Below the pieces are notes generated by a model. The model was given only the letters and a program-made list of their open reading frames with translations, had not been told where the DNA came from and searched no databases. Source: Fulvia fulva (taxonomy: Eukaryota > Ascomycota > Dothideomycetes > Mycosphaerellales > Mycosphaerellaceae). From it: a stretch of DNA of 64,000 bases. The translations under genes and the position numbers were made by a program. The stretch lies in the NCBI RefSeq assembly GCF_020509005.1, contig NC_063019.1, positions 2,976,001 through 3,040,000 on the forward strand, written 5' to 3'. Shown here in pieces: positions 1 through 11,400 of this stretch (its first letter is position 1; each line of letters starts with the position of its first letter).

Positions 1-2548
1 AGTTATAGGCATTAGTTATGTCTATCTAAGTACTAAACTCCTTCTCCTACTCTTTTAGTAAGGCGAGAATTTCCTTTATACTATTACTACGGATCGTAGA
101 TAGAAAGTACCTTGACTACCGTTCTACCTAGACCTTCTAATCCCGTAGGGCTATAGGAGCGTCGCTCCTAGCCTTTAAAGAGATTACCTACTTCTTCCTA
201 GAGAAGTTGTCTATAATCTTAAGCCAATATTTATACCCTAGCCTAGAGACTACGCCCTAAAAAGGCCTATAGATGTCAATAGAGATAAGGGCTAGCCTCT
301 CCCCTTTCCTCTCTATAGTAGGTCCCTTGAACTTCCTTATATTTATAAGGGAGTAGACCTTGTAGTTCTAGTGTTTAGAAGGAATAGGAATAGGATCTTT
401 CTTATTAGTAACTCTATATAGGTTTCTTAGTAGTCCCTTACTAAGGTATATACATCTTCTATACTATAACTCCTACTGATCTTTAGACTTAGTATTAGCT
501 ATAGCGGTGCCGTTACGTTCTTAAGAGAGTATACTAGTATACTATAGCTTAAGAATTTCCGAGATCGAGTAGATAAACGGTACTCCTCCTCGAAGTTTAG
601 TCTAGACAACGGGTTTACTAGACAAGGATTTTAGGGTGAAACTAGGTAGTTAGATAGCAAACTATTAGCTAAACTAATGCTACGAAACAAGACTAACTCT
701 AAGGCTAGGAACAAACAGGACATTTTCTAAGACAATTTACTTTCTAGAAGGACTACCTATTACTACACTTCCTATATATATAGCTTGTAGATAGCCACCC
801 CTAACCTTGATCTACTTCCTCTTTTAAAGAGGCTTTAGTGTCCTAAATAGTAAATCTTAGTTAGTTATATATAATGATGTATAAGAGTTAAGTAACTACT
901 CGGACGAGGGGTACTTACCTTTAGCTTCTATAGTAGAATAGGCAACCTTATTAACATCATTATCTTCTAATAGTATCTTAGAGTCTGATACGTCTTCCTA
1001 GGTTGTATAGGCCCTTATAGGCTTCTTACTAGAGGAGGCCTTTAGCTTACGGCTCTCCTTTATCTACTTTATAAGGTCCGTTATTACCTTAAGGACATCA
1101 CGAAGGTTTAGTAATAATGACCTCCTACGAGGTAGTAACGGTTATCTCTTAGTAGGGTAGGTAACCCTAGCTAGTTTGTCCTTGTTCCTAATAGCCTACT
1201 AAGCTATAGAAAGGTGTAGGCACTTACTTATAAAATAGTCACTATTATAGAGATAGTACGTAAGCTTGCCCTAGAGACCCTTCTTAGCGAACATAGCTAT
1301 CTCTTAATAAATCATTAATTCTTACTTCTCCCTAATGATTATAAGAATGTCTTGTAGTAAGAGATTTACCTAGGCATTAATTACATCGCGAATTGAGCTA
1401 AATAAGTCTAGTAGAGCTACTAAGAGTTACTAGATCTTTCTGTCCTTAGTCTTAATGTCTTAGAACTAAGGCGAGATTGAAACAGCCCTCCTTATAATTA
1501 AGCTAAGCTCCTACTAGGCGTTATCTATTAACTAGTCCTCTATTATTACGAAATTAGTGTATTACTAAAGCAAACTTCTTCTAGTAGCGAGAAGTCTTCT
1601 CTTATATTTAGCTTTAGCCTATTCCTATAACTCCTTTATATACCGGATCTCGTATATTATCTCTTAGTCATCTGTCGATAGATAGATGTACATCTTATAT
1701 CGGGCCGTTATATTGTGCCGTCTATACAATACCTTCCTTATCGCTTAATCTAAAGGAAGAGATGACTCCGATAATATAGAGGGTGTCGCTATAGATAGGG
1801 TTGTAGCGGGAATGTCCGTAATAATGTCTTCGAGGACCTAGTTAACCTACTTTGATACTAGGTGTATTCTTATTAGCTTGAACTATGTTTTGTAGTTCTC
1901 TCTTATTAGAATAGGTGCTACTCTCTTTCTTATAAACCTAGTCTCGTTTTCTATTTTTTGTAAGTTAAGGGATAGGTAAGCTACCCTTAGGTAAAAGGAT
2001 ATATTCGGTCGTACGCGATCGGATCGAAATAGGATAAACCGAACGCGAGGTTAATAGCGGAGAGGATAGCTATCCGCCGGGAAGAGGAGGAAAGTTGGTC
2101 GGTAAGGATCGTATTAGTACTAAGATACTATAGCGTAACTCTCTTAGTAGAGGGGGTTTCTAAGACACTACGGCTCTCTTAGAATAAACAGTTAGTCGAT
2201 ACGAACGCGATGTCCGGAGAGCGACTCTTCTTAGTAAGCTCGCCTACTTATCTAAGGTATTAGTATAGGCTCCCTAACTCGGAGTCTAATAGCGCCTTAC
2301 TAGGCTCTTTTACGTCTTATATATACCTATAGCACGGCTGTAGCTTCCTATATAAGGCGGGTACGGCCTCTAGTCTACCTTCTATTTGTTCTAAAGAGGA
2401 ATAACTCTAATACGACTTTATCGAGGGTGAAATACCGAGTTACTAACCCGGGCTTATAACCTATTAAATAGGTACGAGTTACGTAGTAGTAGAAGACGGC
2501 GGATTATACGAAAGACGAAGAAGGACCTAATAGGATAGCGTATATCTA
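1..2548 (-). mobile_element. RIP-degraded Ty1/Copia retrotransposon, 5' portion, running off the left edge
   Basis: Read on the minus strand, this stretch gives long frames broken only by TAG/TAA codons where CAG or TGG would be expected. The order is a helical Gag-like region (about 1320-1560), a Copia-type protease segment (about 880-910, reading LL-N/D-S followed by the downstream LFRTLKP motif), and the start of the integrase core (about 180-320, with S-I-D-I-Y-x-P-F and I-D-N-F-S-R). This order is specific to Ty1/Copia. The rest of integrase, RT and RNase H would lie left of the window. Positions about 2100-2548 are non-coding and probably hold the 5' LTR and leader, but I could not set LTR ends. 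The sequence almost lacks CA and TG dinucleotides, so the copy is dead. Family assignment is from motif order, not from a search. Confidence 0.75.
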
Positions 2549-2863
2549 TATATAGTATCGGTCGACGACGAGAATCACCTGTACGTGGTGTCGGCTACGA
2601 ACCTCTCGTCTAGCTACGAGAGAGCCAAGTATTCTCACGCTGGAGCGTCGTGGGCGCGACGGGCGCGTAGCGTAGGCGAAGCCGCGGCGAACAGAGGACT
2701 ACCAGCAAAACGGGTATGAAAACCATCCGACGAGCGTGTACTCGTGTCGGGAGCGAGTCCCTCTTCTTTCTACGTGTAAGAAGGGCGCGGAACCGTGGCC
2801 TATACGCTCGACAGGACACCTCTGGTATGAGTGCAGAATTTTCACCTCCGGAGACCGCAAACC

Positions 2864-2945
2864 GAGCGGGCTAAGCGACGAACATTGGACGAGCGGACTA
2901 CAGAACAACAACTGAGCGGACTATGCAACGGCGTCGAGCGGACTA
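2864..2945 (+). repeat. Spaced short repeat, gagcggacta x3-4
   Basis: The 10-mer gagcggacta occurs at 2891-2900, 2914-2923 and 2936-2945 (periods 23 and 22). A one-mismatch copy (gagcgggcta) lies at 2864-2873. The 12-13 nt between copies vary. A unit of 22-23 bp is not a whole number of codons, so this is a nucleotide-level rather than protein-level repeat. Confidence 0.7.
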
Positions 2946-3110
2946 CGAAACAATCTGGTGTTTGCCAGCGGGCAATGCGGTGGGTAGGTGGACACGCGAC
3001 GAAGCCTGTAAGGGCCTGTTGAACACCCGGTATGGGAACGAGGGTTTTGCCTGAGGCACTGCCTGTCTCGCTACACAACGCACCTAGTCTGACATAGTAG
3101 ATTGCGACGA

Positions 3111-3166
3111 GGAAAAGACGATAGCCTAAGCAAGGAAAAGACGGCTGTTAGGACGGGGAAAAGACG
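3111..3166 (+). repeat. Spaced short repeat, ggaaaagacg x3
   Basis: The 10-mer ggaaaagacg occurs at 3111-3120, 3134-3143 and 3157-3166, with exactly 23-bp spacing and unrelated 13-nt spacers. The period matches the gagcggacta cluster about 200 bp upstream although the conserved cores differ. Confidence 0.7.
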
Positions 3167-3534
3167 TACAATGCAAGTGGATTAGTTCTGTGATCGGGGA
3201 GGATCGAGGGCAGGGTGATAAGGAACTTCATATTGGTTAGTAGGTGGAAACGCAAGGAGTACGCTGCCCGGCGTGGTGTGTGCCCCGAGCAAACCTGCGA
3301 GGCATGGACGGCCGCTTTCTAGAGATAGGCTGCGGTAACGCGAAGGGCGTCAAAACCTGGGGCGTGGTGTACACTGGCAGCGACGGCTGACACTGTCTGT
3401 ACAGCCCGAGAGGACGGATGCGCATGTCGGTCAATAGAGAGCACTAAAGGGCTTAGGCCTATGGAGGTGGATATTGGCTTAAGGAGCAAACAGGGAGGGA
3501 GGGCGTAGAGGGAAGCTTTTGCTCCGGGCTAACC

Positions 3535-3636
3535 TCTCGAAACGAGGCTACACGGTGGTGCTAGATGAGTGGGAAAGCGCGGTTAAGACTTGTCACCTTA
3601 TCTCGTAGCTAGCTTGCTAAATACGATTCCTTCCTT
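3535..3636 (+). repeat. 102-nt leader, copy 1, shared with the LINE at 27339
   Basis: It begins with a small hairpin (ctcg-aaa-cgag) and ends gattccttcctt. The same 102 nt, with RIP-type changes only, occur at 27339-27440, where they are joined to a different point of the LINE. It has loose similarity to tRNA promoter boxes: tagatgagtgg near its middle resembles an A box and acgattcc near the end a B box. I cannot fold it into a proper tRNA, and it does not match U6 or 5S RNA as I know them. Confidence 0.7.
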
Positions 3637-5208
3637 GCCCTCGACATCGCAGGGGCCTTCGACAACGTCTCACACCAAAGGCTAATACATATCCTACAGC
3701 AGAAAGGCATCCCCCAGTGGGCAACGTCGTTCGTCTTCTCCTTTCTCCAGGAACGGACGACATACCTAGTCCTAGGAAGGTACACGTCCGACCCGGTGAA
3801 GGCAGAGACTGGAATACCTCAGGGATCTACTCTCTCCCCTATCCTGTTTCTAATATTTATGTCGGATCTAATCCCCCTACTCACCTCTCCGCAAACCTCA
3901 GCATCGGGGTTCGTAGACGATACAAACATCCTAGCCTGGTCAGACTCGACAGAAGAGAACTGTCGCCTCCTTGAAGATAGGCACAAGAAATGCGAGGAGT
4001 GGGCAAAGAAGCATGGTGCCCGGTTCGCCCCTGAAAAGTACCAACTTATACACTTCAGTAAAGCGAGAACACACCATAATATGAAGGCGGCGGTAAGAAT
4101 CCAAGGCTACGAGACCAAGCCATCAGCGGAGCTACGAGTACTAGGGATCTGGCTCGACCCGAAGCTAAGCTGGAATGTACAGATTAAGAAAGCCCAGAGT
4201 CGAGCGCAAGTCAATGAAGCCTCGATAAAGAGGCTTACGGCATCTACATGGGGAGCAACATTCGACAAGGCAAGAGTAATGTATAAGGCGATCGTCAGAC
4301 CAGCTATGTTGTACGGGGCACAGATTTGGGGAACAGGAGGCGCAGGCAAGCCGATCCCGAAACGGATAGAGCAACCCCTAAACAGGACACAGGCAGGCAA
4401 CCTACGTAGGGTACTAGGCGCATACAAGACAACGTCAACAAGCACGGTAGAAATGGAGACAGGAATACCACCAATCGGCCAGTACATCCGGGGAATGAGA
4501 ATTCAATACGCGGCAAAGACGACAGGTTACCTAGCACAAACCACGATCCAGGAGGCAAAGAATAAGATAGAAAGCCGCTACCGGAGAGGGGCAGGATATA
4601 GGACAAGCCAAAAAGAGGATGACCTTACGACCTTTACGGCCGTACAGACAAGCACCGAATGGCTAGCACGAAAGGAGGAGGAGCGTAGGACTCGCCAGGC
4701 CGGCGGGAGCAAGGCTAAGACCCAAAACCTAGCGGAACAGATAGCGAGCTGCCTATGGGAGCAGGACTGGAAAAGGAAGCCCCCTAAGACAACAGGCCCG
4801 ATAGCGCTCCGAGCCTTCCAGAGACACAATTACCAGCTATATAGGGACCTGACAAGGGCCGAAGCAAGCATAGCGATCCAAATCAGGTCCGAACACATTG
4901 GATTAAGGGCCTACCTGTTCAGAAGACGCGCACTAGACATCTATAGCCCAGCCTGCCAGTGTGGCTACCCATCGCAAAACCCAGAACATATGCTACTACG
5001 ATGCCCGCAGTGGGCGAGAGGCAGGGGAAATTGGAGGCACCAAGCGGGAAGGAGAGACTACAAGTCAATTATTAGGGACAAAGGCAACATTCGCCGAATC
5101 TCTCGGTGGATACTACAGCAGGGATACCTCCAGCAGTTTAGCCTCGCGAGCGAGACGGAGGAGTGGATAGACAAGAGGCGGAAGCGAGGGGGGTTGCAGA
5201 TAGGGTAG
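3637..5208 (+). pseudogene. 5'-truncated LINE ORF2, RT to C-terminal zinc motif
   Basis: The frame is open from the junction to the stop and begins inside reverse transcriptase at LDIAGAFDNV. It keeps the GIPQGSTLSP motif, the catalytic FVDD tetrad (about 3910) and the C-terminal C-x-C...H...C zinc motif near 4950-5000. The endonuclease and the N-terminal half of RT are missing, and there is no natural ATG at the junction, so it cannot encode an active protein. No RNase H motifs lie between RT and the zinc motif. It is the same LINE family as 27437-30829; differences are mostly C-to-T or G-to-A in that copy. The copy here is not RIPed. Confidence 0.85.
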
Positions 5209-5402
5209 TCATCAGGGCAGGCCCATGACACTAGCGTACCCCTAACAAGGGAAATTTAAGACGACAACGAGGAGGAAAAGACAGGCGGGAAGGAGGAGGG
5301 GTTTTCACCAACACGGTTTCCCCTCTATATATACAAAAACAAGATAGCATAGCTGCATAGGCCAAAGGGCACTACAACAGCTTAATGAAATATCTATCTA
5401 TC
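5209..5402 (+). other. LINE 3' UTR and ATCT tail (composite copy)
   Basis: It contains two blocks shared by all four LINE copies in the window: atgacactagcgtaccc (5225-5241) and a second block around cataggcc...agggcacta (about 5356-5380). It ends in repeated ATCT units running straight into the target duplication. Conserved 3' blocks in otherwise diverged LINEs often mark the RNA element recognised by the RT. Confidence 0.7.
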
Positions 5403-5414
5403 TATATAGTATCG

Positions 5415-7099
5415 CTAGTGTTAGTATAGGTAGATACTAGGTGTCCGGATATTTACTAGCCTATAGGCTAGTAAACCCTAGTTACGTAATCTAGTTATAT
5501 AACACACCTACACCTATATACTTGTCCTACGGCCTATATATTCTTAATATACTAGATTATACTAAGCGTGTCGAGGCTAGTTATCGTTATCGATAATTAT
5601 TTCCTCTATAATGTCCTATATCCTACTATCTTATACGTCCTAGTCTACGCCTATCGGCTATATACTAAAGGGGAGCCGGGCCTAGTTAGATTCCCTCGCC
5701 GTAGCTAGTAGAGTACGTAGCCTCCCGTACGCCCTAGGTTACGTATCCTTTATATTATTCTCGGCCCTAGGGCGCTTATACCTAACCGCCGCTAGCTAGT
5801 TTCGGTATAGGCTAGCCTTACGGTCGCCGTAGAATCTTAGGGCGACGGTTCTATTTATAATTGCCTTGTTTTTCGCTAGTTTCCGCTATAGGCATTCCGC
5901 GCTATACGATAGGTAGTACCCCGGACAGTTTACGTACCGTCTCGTAGCCGATATATAGTCCCTAGATATATAGTCTTCTATATAGTTCGAGTAGGCCTAC
6001 TTGTTTATATACGTATAGGTTTAGTATCTATACTATTAGCATTTAAAGTATTAGATGACACGAAAGGATAAGAAGTACTTTTCTACTATCTTAAGGCTAT
6101 ATTACTAGATTAGGCCTTATTCTATCGCTAGATCCGCCGCTTTCGCGTCTTATAGCTATACTATTAGCGCCGAGGCCTTCTTACCTTCTAGCTATTTCCT
6201 ATAGAGCTAAGTCGCCTTCTAGATTAGAGAGTTAAGAGTGACCGGGTTGTCCTCTTAGAGAGTACGTAGGTGACCTTAGTTAGTTAGGTCGAACTCCTTA
6301 GGTATATTATAGACTAGGATCGTAAATTACTTCGTTAAGACCTTCGCTAATACCGTAACCTTAGATACCTACTATAGCTATACCTCTAGGTACCTCCTAG
6401 TAGTAGTAGAGCTAGTATAGATCTATAGAGTACCGTTAGACTATAAGTTCACTACGACTACCCCTAGTTAGTTAATTTGTTAGGCGAGCTCCTTATTCGA
6501 TAGCTTCGTAACTTCGGCCTAGTCTTCCTTTGCTATAATACGGATCGTAACTATATCGTACGTTAGGCGGGGGCCTAGTATCGATACCGCGACTAATACC
6601 TAGCTATAGGGGTGTTAATTCCGGGTAGCCTTACTAATCGCCTAAGACGTCGTCCTTATTTCTTATTACCCTCGGTAATACGACAGTATAAGCGCCGTAC
6701 GTAGATAAGTGATTATTACCTATAGAGACCGGTATAGGAGCTAATCGTTAGTCTCTATACTTTTTACGTCCTCTATAAGTTACTACTAGTTGTCTTAGGG
6801 GAGCTTCGCCTATAGAGCCGTAGGCGCCGGTAGTACCGTAGCCTAGGCTACTATTACCTAGGAGTTACCTAATATAGCTAGGTACCTCCGCGGCGTTTAG
6901 AGCTATAGAGCTAAAGAAATAGGGTGAAGAGAACTTTAAGCTATCTAAATTAAATAAGGTAGAACTCCCTTAATTCTAGGGGTAGTAGCCTACTTTATAG
7001 ATCGTTAGAGTAGCCTTAATAAGAGCTTTCGAATATATCGTATTAGGTAATAGAAGGCGAAAATCCGAGTCCTCTCCGGAAGTAAATATAACAATATAT
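5415..7099 (-). mobile_element. RIP-degraded Tad1-like LINE, Gag-like ORF1, minus strand
   Basis: On the minus strand the frame reads as a LINE ORF1. After the RIP stop codons are discounted, a nucleocapsid-like region appears at about 5930-6055 with CFKC-type zinc knuckles; several Cys codons are now Tyr (TGC/TGT to TAC/TAT). Upstream (about 6080-6350) are segments matching the pre-knuckle region of the intact LINE ORF1 at 7176. The composite insertion sits at its left edge, so the downstream part was interrupted there or lost. No ORF2 is visible on the other side of the insertion. Confidence 0.6.
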
Positions 7100-7175
7100 T
7101 ATATAAATAGCTAGAAAAAGCTTAACTGACCTATTTAATATAGGTAGTACTACCGATTGCAGAACGGATTGAAAA

Positions 7176-8468
7176 ATGGCGACGACGACGGTAGTAGACG
7201 ACCGAGAGCAAGGGGGAGACGAGTGGAGGACGCTCTGCAAGAAGGCGGAAGAGATGGTAGCGGCAGAAGAAGGGAGGTTTCCGGAGAGAGCACTGAAAGG
7301 AGTAATGAGCGAACTGCTCGGGGGACTGAAGGCGCTCAAACGACAAACAAGCACTACGATCAACATGGCAATCGAGGCAGCAACACGAAACGCAAGAAAC
7401 AACCCTCAAAGAGACCCGAGACAGACCCAGGGCCCAACGACCTGGGCAACAATCGCGAGCCAACCCACCCCCCCTCAAAGCACAGTACTACGAGTCCATA
7501 TTACGGACCAGAAAGAGAAGGAAGAGATAGGAAAGATGACCGGGAGGGAGATAGTCGAGAAGATCGGAGTAAAGGGAATAGTAGGGGCAAGGGCAGACAA
7601 CAAAGGGGTCAAGCTGTTTACAGCACACGTACAGGACAAGAAGGCCCTCGAAATAAACAAGGAGTGGACACTGAAGATCGGGAGCACAGCGAAAGTCTCC
7701 CATCAACAGTACATGGTAATTGCGCATGGGGTCCCACGAACCTTTGATACACAAAGGGATACACCAAACCTCCAGAGGCAAAACCAGGTAACAGCACCAG
7801 GACTACAGATCACAAAGACAGCGTGGGTCAAGAGGAAGATAGAGGAGGGCAAGAGGGCCTCCTCGCTGATCTTATGGGTTGCAACACCAGAGCAAGCGAA
7901 CAAGGTCTTAGACCAAGGGTTGTACTGGGACTTTGAGAGGCTGGATGTAGAAATCCATCAGAGCAACCACAGAATCCTTCAATGTTTCAACTGTCAACAG
8001 TACGGACATATTGCCCCAAAGTGTAGCAAAGCCACACCAGTCTGCTCACACTGTGCTGGTGATCACGCGACCCAAGAGTGCCAAAAACGGAAGGAGGACA
8101 CAAGATGCGCAGCATGTGGGAGAAAACACCCGGCATGGTCAAACCAATGCCCAGTTAGACTATCAGCCCAGTGGAGAGCGCGGGAAGCAAGGGTAACAAC
8201 ACCAACCAGGTTCCTAGTAGGTGAACAGAAACAACCAGAGAGAACCACCCACCCGAATAAGAGACCCCGGCCACAAGAGGAGCCACAAATAGTGCCAGCA
8301 ATAGGGAGACCAACGTTCTTGTACAAGGCAGCGCAGAGCAATGGACAAATGAGAATCAACCAAATGATAGGGAGCCAACCCCAAAGGGAAGAACAGGAGG
8401 AGGGACGGGAAAACCAACAGCAAGACCAACAGCAAGACCAAACGGACCCAGACACAAACATGTCCTGA
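7176..8468 (+). CDS. LINE ORF1, Gag-like nucleic-acid-binding protein
   Basis: The 430-residue product probably coats LINE RNA in the ribonucleoprotein. The N-terminal half is charged and helical. Around residues 270-330 it carries three zinc-knuckle-like motifs: CFNCQQYGHIAPKC, CSHCAGDHATQEC and CAACGRKHP...C, the arrangement typical of Tad1/I-clade ORF1 proteins. The C-terminus is Gln/Arg-rich and low in complexity. The ATG follows about 60 nt of leader. The stop TGA shares its A with the ATG of ORF2 (TGATG), which suggests coupled termination and reinitiation. Intact and un-RIPed. Confidence 0.9.
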   Translation: MATTTVVDDREQGGDEWRTLCKKAEEMVAAEEGRFPERALKGVMSELLGGLKALKRQTSTTINMAIEAATRNARNNPQRDPRQTQGPTTWATIASQPTPPQSTVLRVHITDQKEKEEIGKMTGREIVEKIGVKGIVGARADNKGVKLFTAHVQDKKALEINKEWTLKIGSTAKVSHQQYMVIAHGVPRTFDTQRDTPNLQRQNQVTAPGLQITKTAWVKRKIEEGKRASSLILWVATPEQANKVLDQGLYWDFERLDVEIHQSNHRILQCFNCQQYGHIAPKCSKATPVCSHCAGDHATQECQKRKEDTRCAACGRKHPAWSNQCPVRLSAQWRAREARVTTPTRFLVGEQKQPERTTHPNKRPRPQEEPQIVPAIGRPTFLYKAAQSNGQMRINQMIGSQPQREEQEEGRENQQQDQQQDQTDPDTNMS

Positions 8469-11400
8469 TGCCTCACACTAACAGACTATCAATCATTCAG
8501 TATAATGTGAACAGAAGCAAAGACAAGGTCCAAAGGAGCTTTCTACAAGCCTTAGACCCGGAGGAACACCACATTATAGCAATACAGGAACCATGGATCA
8601 ACCCACACTCTAGGATTCCATCAACTGTGCGAGACCCGAGATACCACGTAGTAATAAACAGAACCGAGGGAGTCCCACGAACTTGTATCTATGTCAGTAA
8701 GAAGGTACTAGCAGAGGACTGGCAGGCCTGGCCGAGAACCGACAGGGATATCACCACAGTGCAGCTCAAAACAACTCAAGGCCAAGTCCTGATCCATAGC
8801 GTATACAACCCACCTCCAGAGTCCAGAAGCAGCACACAACTACACACGCTAGGAAGGCTCCCGGAAGCAATGGACCAACAAAACCACAACATCGTGATAG
8901 GAGATTTCAACCTCCACCACCCAAAGTGGGGATCGGACTTCACCCCAGCACACCACTTCTTAGCAGGGAGGCTCATTGGTCAGATGGAAACAGCCCAAAT
9001 GGACTTGATCACGCCAAAGGGAACAGAAACTTGGGCTAGAAACAACAGTTCTAGCACGCTAGACCTATGCTTCATGTCCCACGCCTTAACACGACGGGTA
9101 GAAAGCTGCACAGTCAATGACCAACTAGAGTCCTCATCAGACCACTATCCAATCCAAACCGACATCCAACTCACAGTTGAGGAGGAGAGGGAACCTGAGA
9201 GGAGGCTCTGCTGGAAGCAGGCCGAGTGGACACTAGTACAGCAGCGGCTAGAAGGCGAACTAGAACAGGTGAACATTGACAACATACACACAACGGAGGG
9301 GATTGACCAAGCAGTGGAGCAGCTGATAGAAGCTATGCAAAGGGCAGCCCAGGCCCATATACCTGAGAAGAGATGGTCGCTATACCAGAAGCCATACTGG
9401 ACACCAGAGTGCACAGCCAAAGTCAAGGAGGCAAGGAGAGCAAGAAGGAGATGGGAGCAACGACGCACCCAAGCAAACTGGGAAGCCTATAACAACGCGT
9501 GCAAAGCAAAGAAGGCGCAGATCAGAAGAGACAAGACGCAGGAGTGGAGGTCAACTGTAGGGATGATCACAGAACACCCGGAACAAATCTGGAGACTAGC
9601 AGAATGGGCCAGGAAACCAGACGAGGAACGAAACTCCCCGCCCCAGTTTCCCTCAATACAGGACCAAGACGGGGAAACGCAAACCACTCCGATAGGGAAA
9701 GCGAAAGCATTCGCAGACCACTTCTTCGGGACTCAGGTAGAGGCAGACCTAAGCAACATCCCAGGAACACACATTCCTCCGCCAAGGGAGGCTAACTGGC
9801 AAGTGTCTGCTATAGAGATCGGAAACATTATCAAGAAACTGAAGGGCAACAAAGCCCCAGGCCCAGACAAGATCCCTAACTGTTACCTAAAAGCTAGCAG
9901 CAGCCTTATCACTCCAGTGCTTGCGCCAATCTTTACCCAGTGCATGAAGCAGGGGTATTGCCCAAAGGCCTTTAGGCAATCACTGACTTGCGTCCTAAGG
10001 AAACCCCAAAAGGAAGACTATACCAAGTTGAAGTCATACAGACCAATTGCGTTGCTGAACACACTAGGGAAGCTCCTAGAGAAGGTCGTGGCTATAAGGC
10101 TCACCGGAATAGTAGAAGAACACAACCTCCTCCCGGCAACGCAAATGGGGGGGAGACAAAAGAGATCTACCCTCACAGCAGTCGAACTGATCACAGAGCA
10201 AATCAGACACATCTGGCACTATGGCAACAACAAGGTAGCCTCACTGCTTTCACTAGACATATCAGGGGCTTTCGACAATGTGTCCCACGCAAGGCTCCTA
10301 CACATCCTCAGAATGAAAAGCATCCCAGCCTGGATAGTACACTTTGTGCAGTCATTCCTTAAGGACAGAACAACCCAGATCCTCCTAGGGTCCTTCAAAG
10401 CCCCGCAGACCCCAATTGCGAACACGGGCATCCCACAGGGCTCTACACTCTCCCCAATTCTGTTCCTCCTCTTTATGGCCGACCTGACCCCACTCCTAGA
10501 AACAGCAAACACCTCAGCATCGGGGTTCGTGGATGACACAAATATCCTAGCGTGGTCGGGGTCCACAGAGGAAAACTGCGCACTCCTAGAGGAGAGACAT
10601 AGACAATGCGAAAAGTGGGCAAGAGAGCATGGGGCAAAATTCGCACCGGACAAGTACCAACTTATCCATTTTAGCAAGGCAAAGACAAAACACAACTTGG
10701 CAGCACCAGTAAAAATCCAGGGGTTCGAGACCCATCCTACAAGGGAACTCAGAGTCCTTAGGATATGGCTAGACCCGAAACTCAGCTGGGGACCACAAGT
10801 GAAGAAGGCGCAAGCGAGAGCGGACACCAACAGACAATCAATCGAGAGACTCACTGCGTCAACCTGGGGGGCGACCTTCACAAAGGCCCAGACCATGTAC
10901 AAGGCCATTGTCAAGCCCGCAATGCTATATGGAGCAGCAATTTGGGCAGCGGAAAAACACATCCCGAAGAGAATTGAGGACCCCCTCAACAGAGCGCAGG
11001 CAGCCTGCCTAAAGAGAGTACTAGGGGCATACAAGTCAACCCCTCACAGGACAATGGAAATGGAATCAGGTACAGCCCCCATCAGGGAGTACCTCCAGGG
11101 CATGAGGTGTCAATACGCAGAGAAGACATCAGCATACCCAGCCCAGGGAACCATCCAAGCAGCTACTCAAAGGATAAGAACCCAGTGGGAGAGGAGGAGA
11201 AGACCCAACCGGCCACACATGATCCCACAGAAGGAAGCAGACCTAAAAACATCACAGGAAATCCTAGCAGCCCTTGAACAGAGAGAAGCTCTGAGGGAGC
11301 AAGCTAACACAGGGGACAAAGGGAAAAAGAAGCAAAGCCAAGCAGAAAGGATCGCAGGTCACCTATGGGAAACGCGTTGGAACCAAAAACCGGTAAGGCC

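Larger units (their letters stand above)
2561..3534 (+). other. 5' module of the composite insertion, origin unknown
   Basis: This stretch has balanced composition and no convincing reading frame; the short open frames on both strands overlap each other and resemble nothing I know. It holds two clusters of a conserved 10-mer recurring every 22-23 bp (listed separately) and several GC-rich hairpin-like segments near 2590-2690. It starts directly after the left target duplication and ends at the 102-nt leader. It could be a captured host or non-coding transcript, or a genuine LINE 5' UTR. It has no second copy in the window. Confidence 0.5.
2561..5402 (+). mobile_element. Un-RIPed composite (tripartite) LINE retrocopy
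   Basis: The 12-bp sequence tatatagtatcg stands at 2549-2560 and again at 5403-5414. The whole block between keeps normal CA/TG content while both flanks are RIP-saturated. Inside are three parts: about 974 bp of unrecognised sequence (2561-3534), a 102-nt leader (3535-3636), and a LINE 3' portion from mid reverse transcriptase to the tail (3637-5402). The tail is a run of ATCT units, as in the other LINE copies here. A single target duplication around all three parts suggests they were inserted together by LINE machinery. Chimeric retrocopies made by template switching are known in mammals and in the fungus Magnaporthe; applying that mechanism here is inference. The alternative is a LINE with a long 5' UTR and an internal deletion. 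Confidence 0.7.

Noticed and set aside
2864..3166. CRISPR-like array
   Set aside because: Only 10-bp cores with short spacers in a eukaryotic transposon setting; no array structure or Cas genes.
2610..3434. Several short open frames on both strands in the un-RIPed 5' module
   Set aside because: They overlap each other, lack recognisable motifs, and the region is dominated by nucleotide-level repeats with a non-codon period.
3637..3645. Splicing as the explanation for the shared leader joined to different LINE points
   Set aside because: The LINE sequence just before the joint in the longer copy (about 29060-29068) does not end in AG even allowing for RIP, so it is not an acceptor site.
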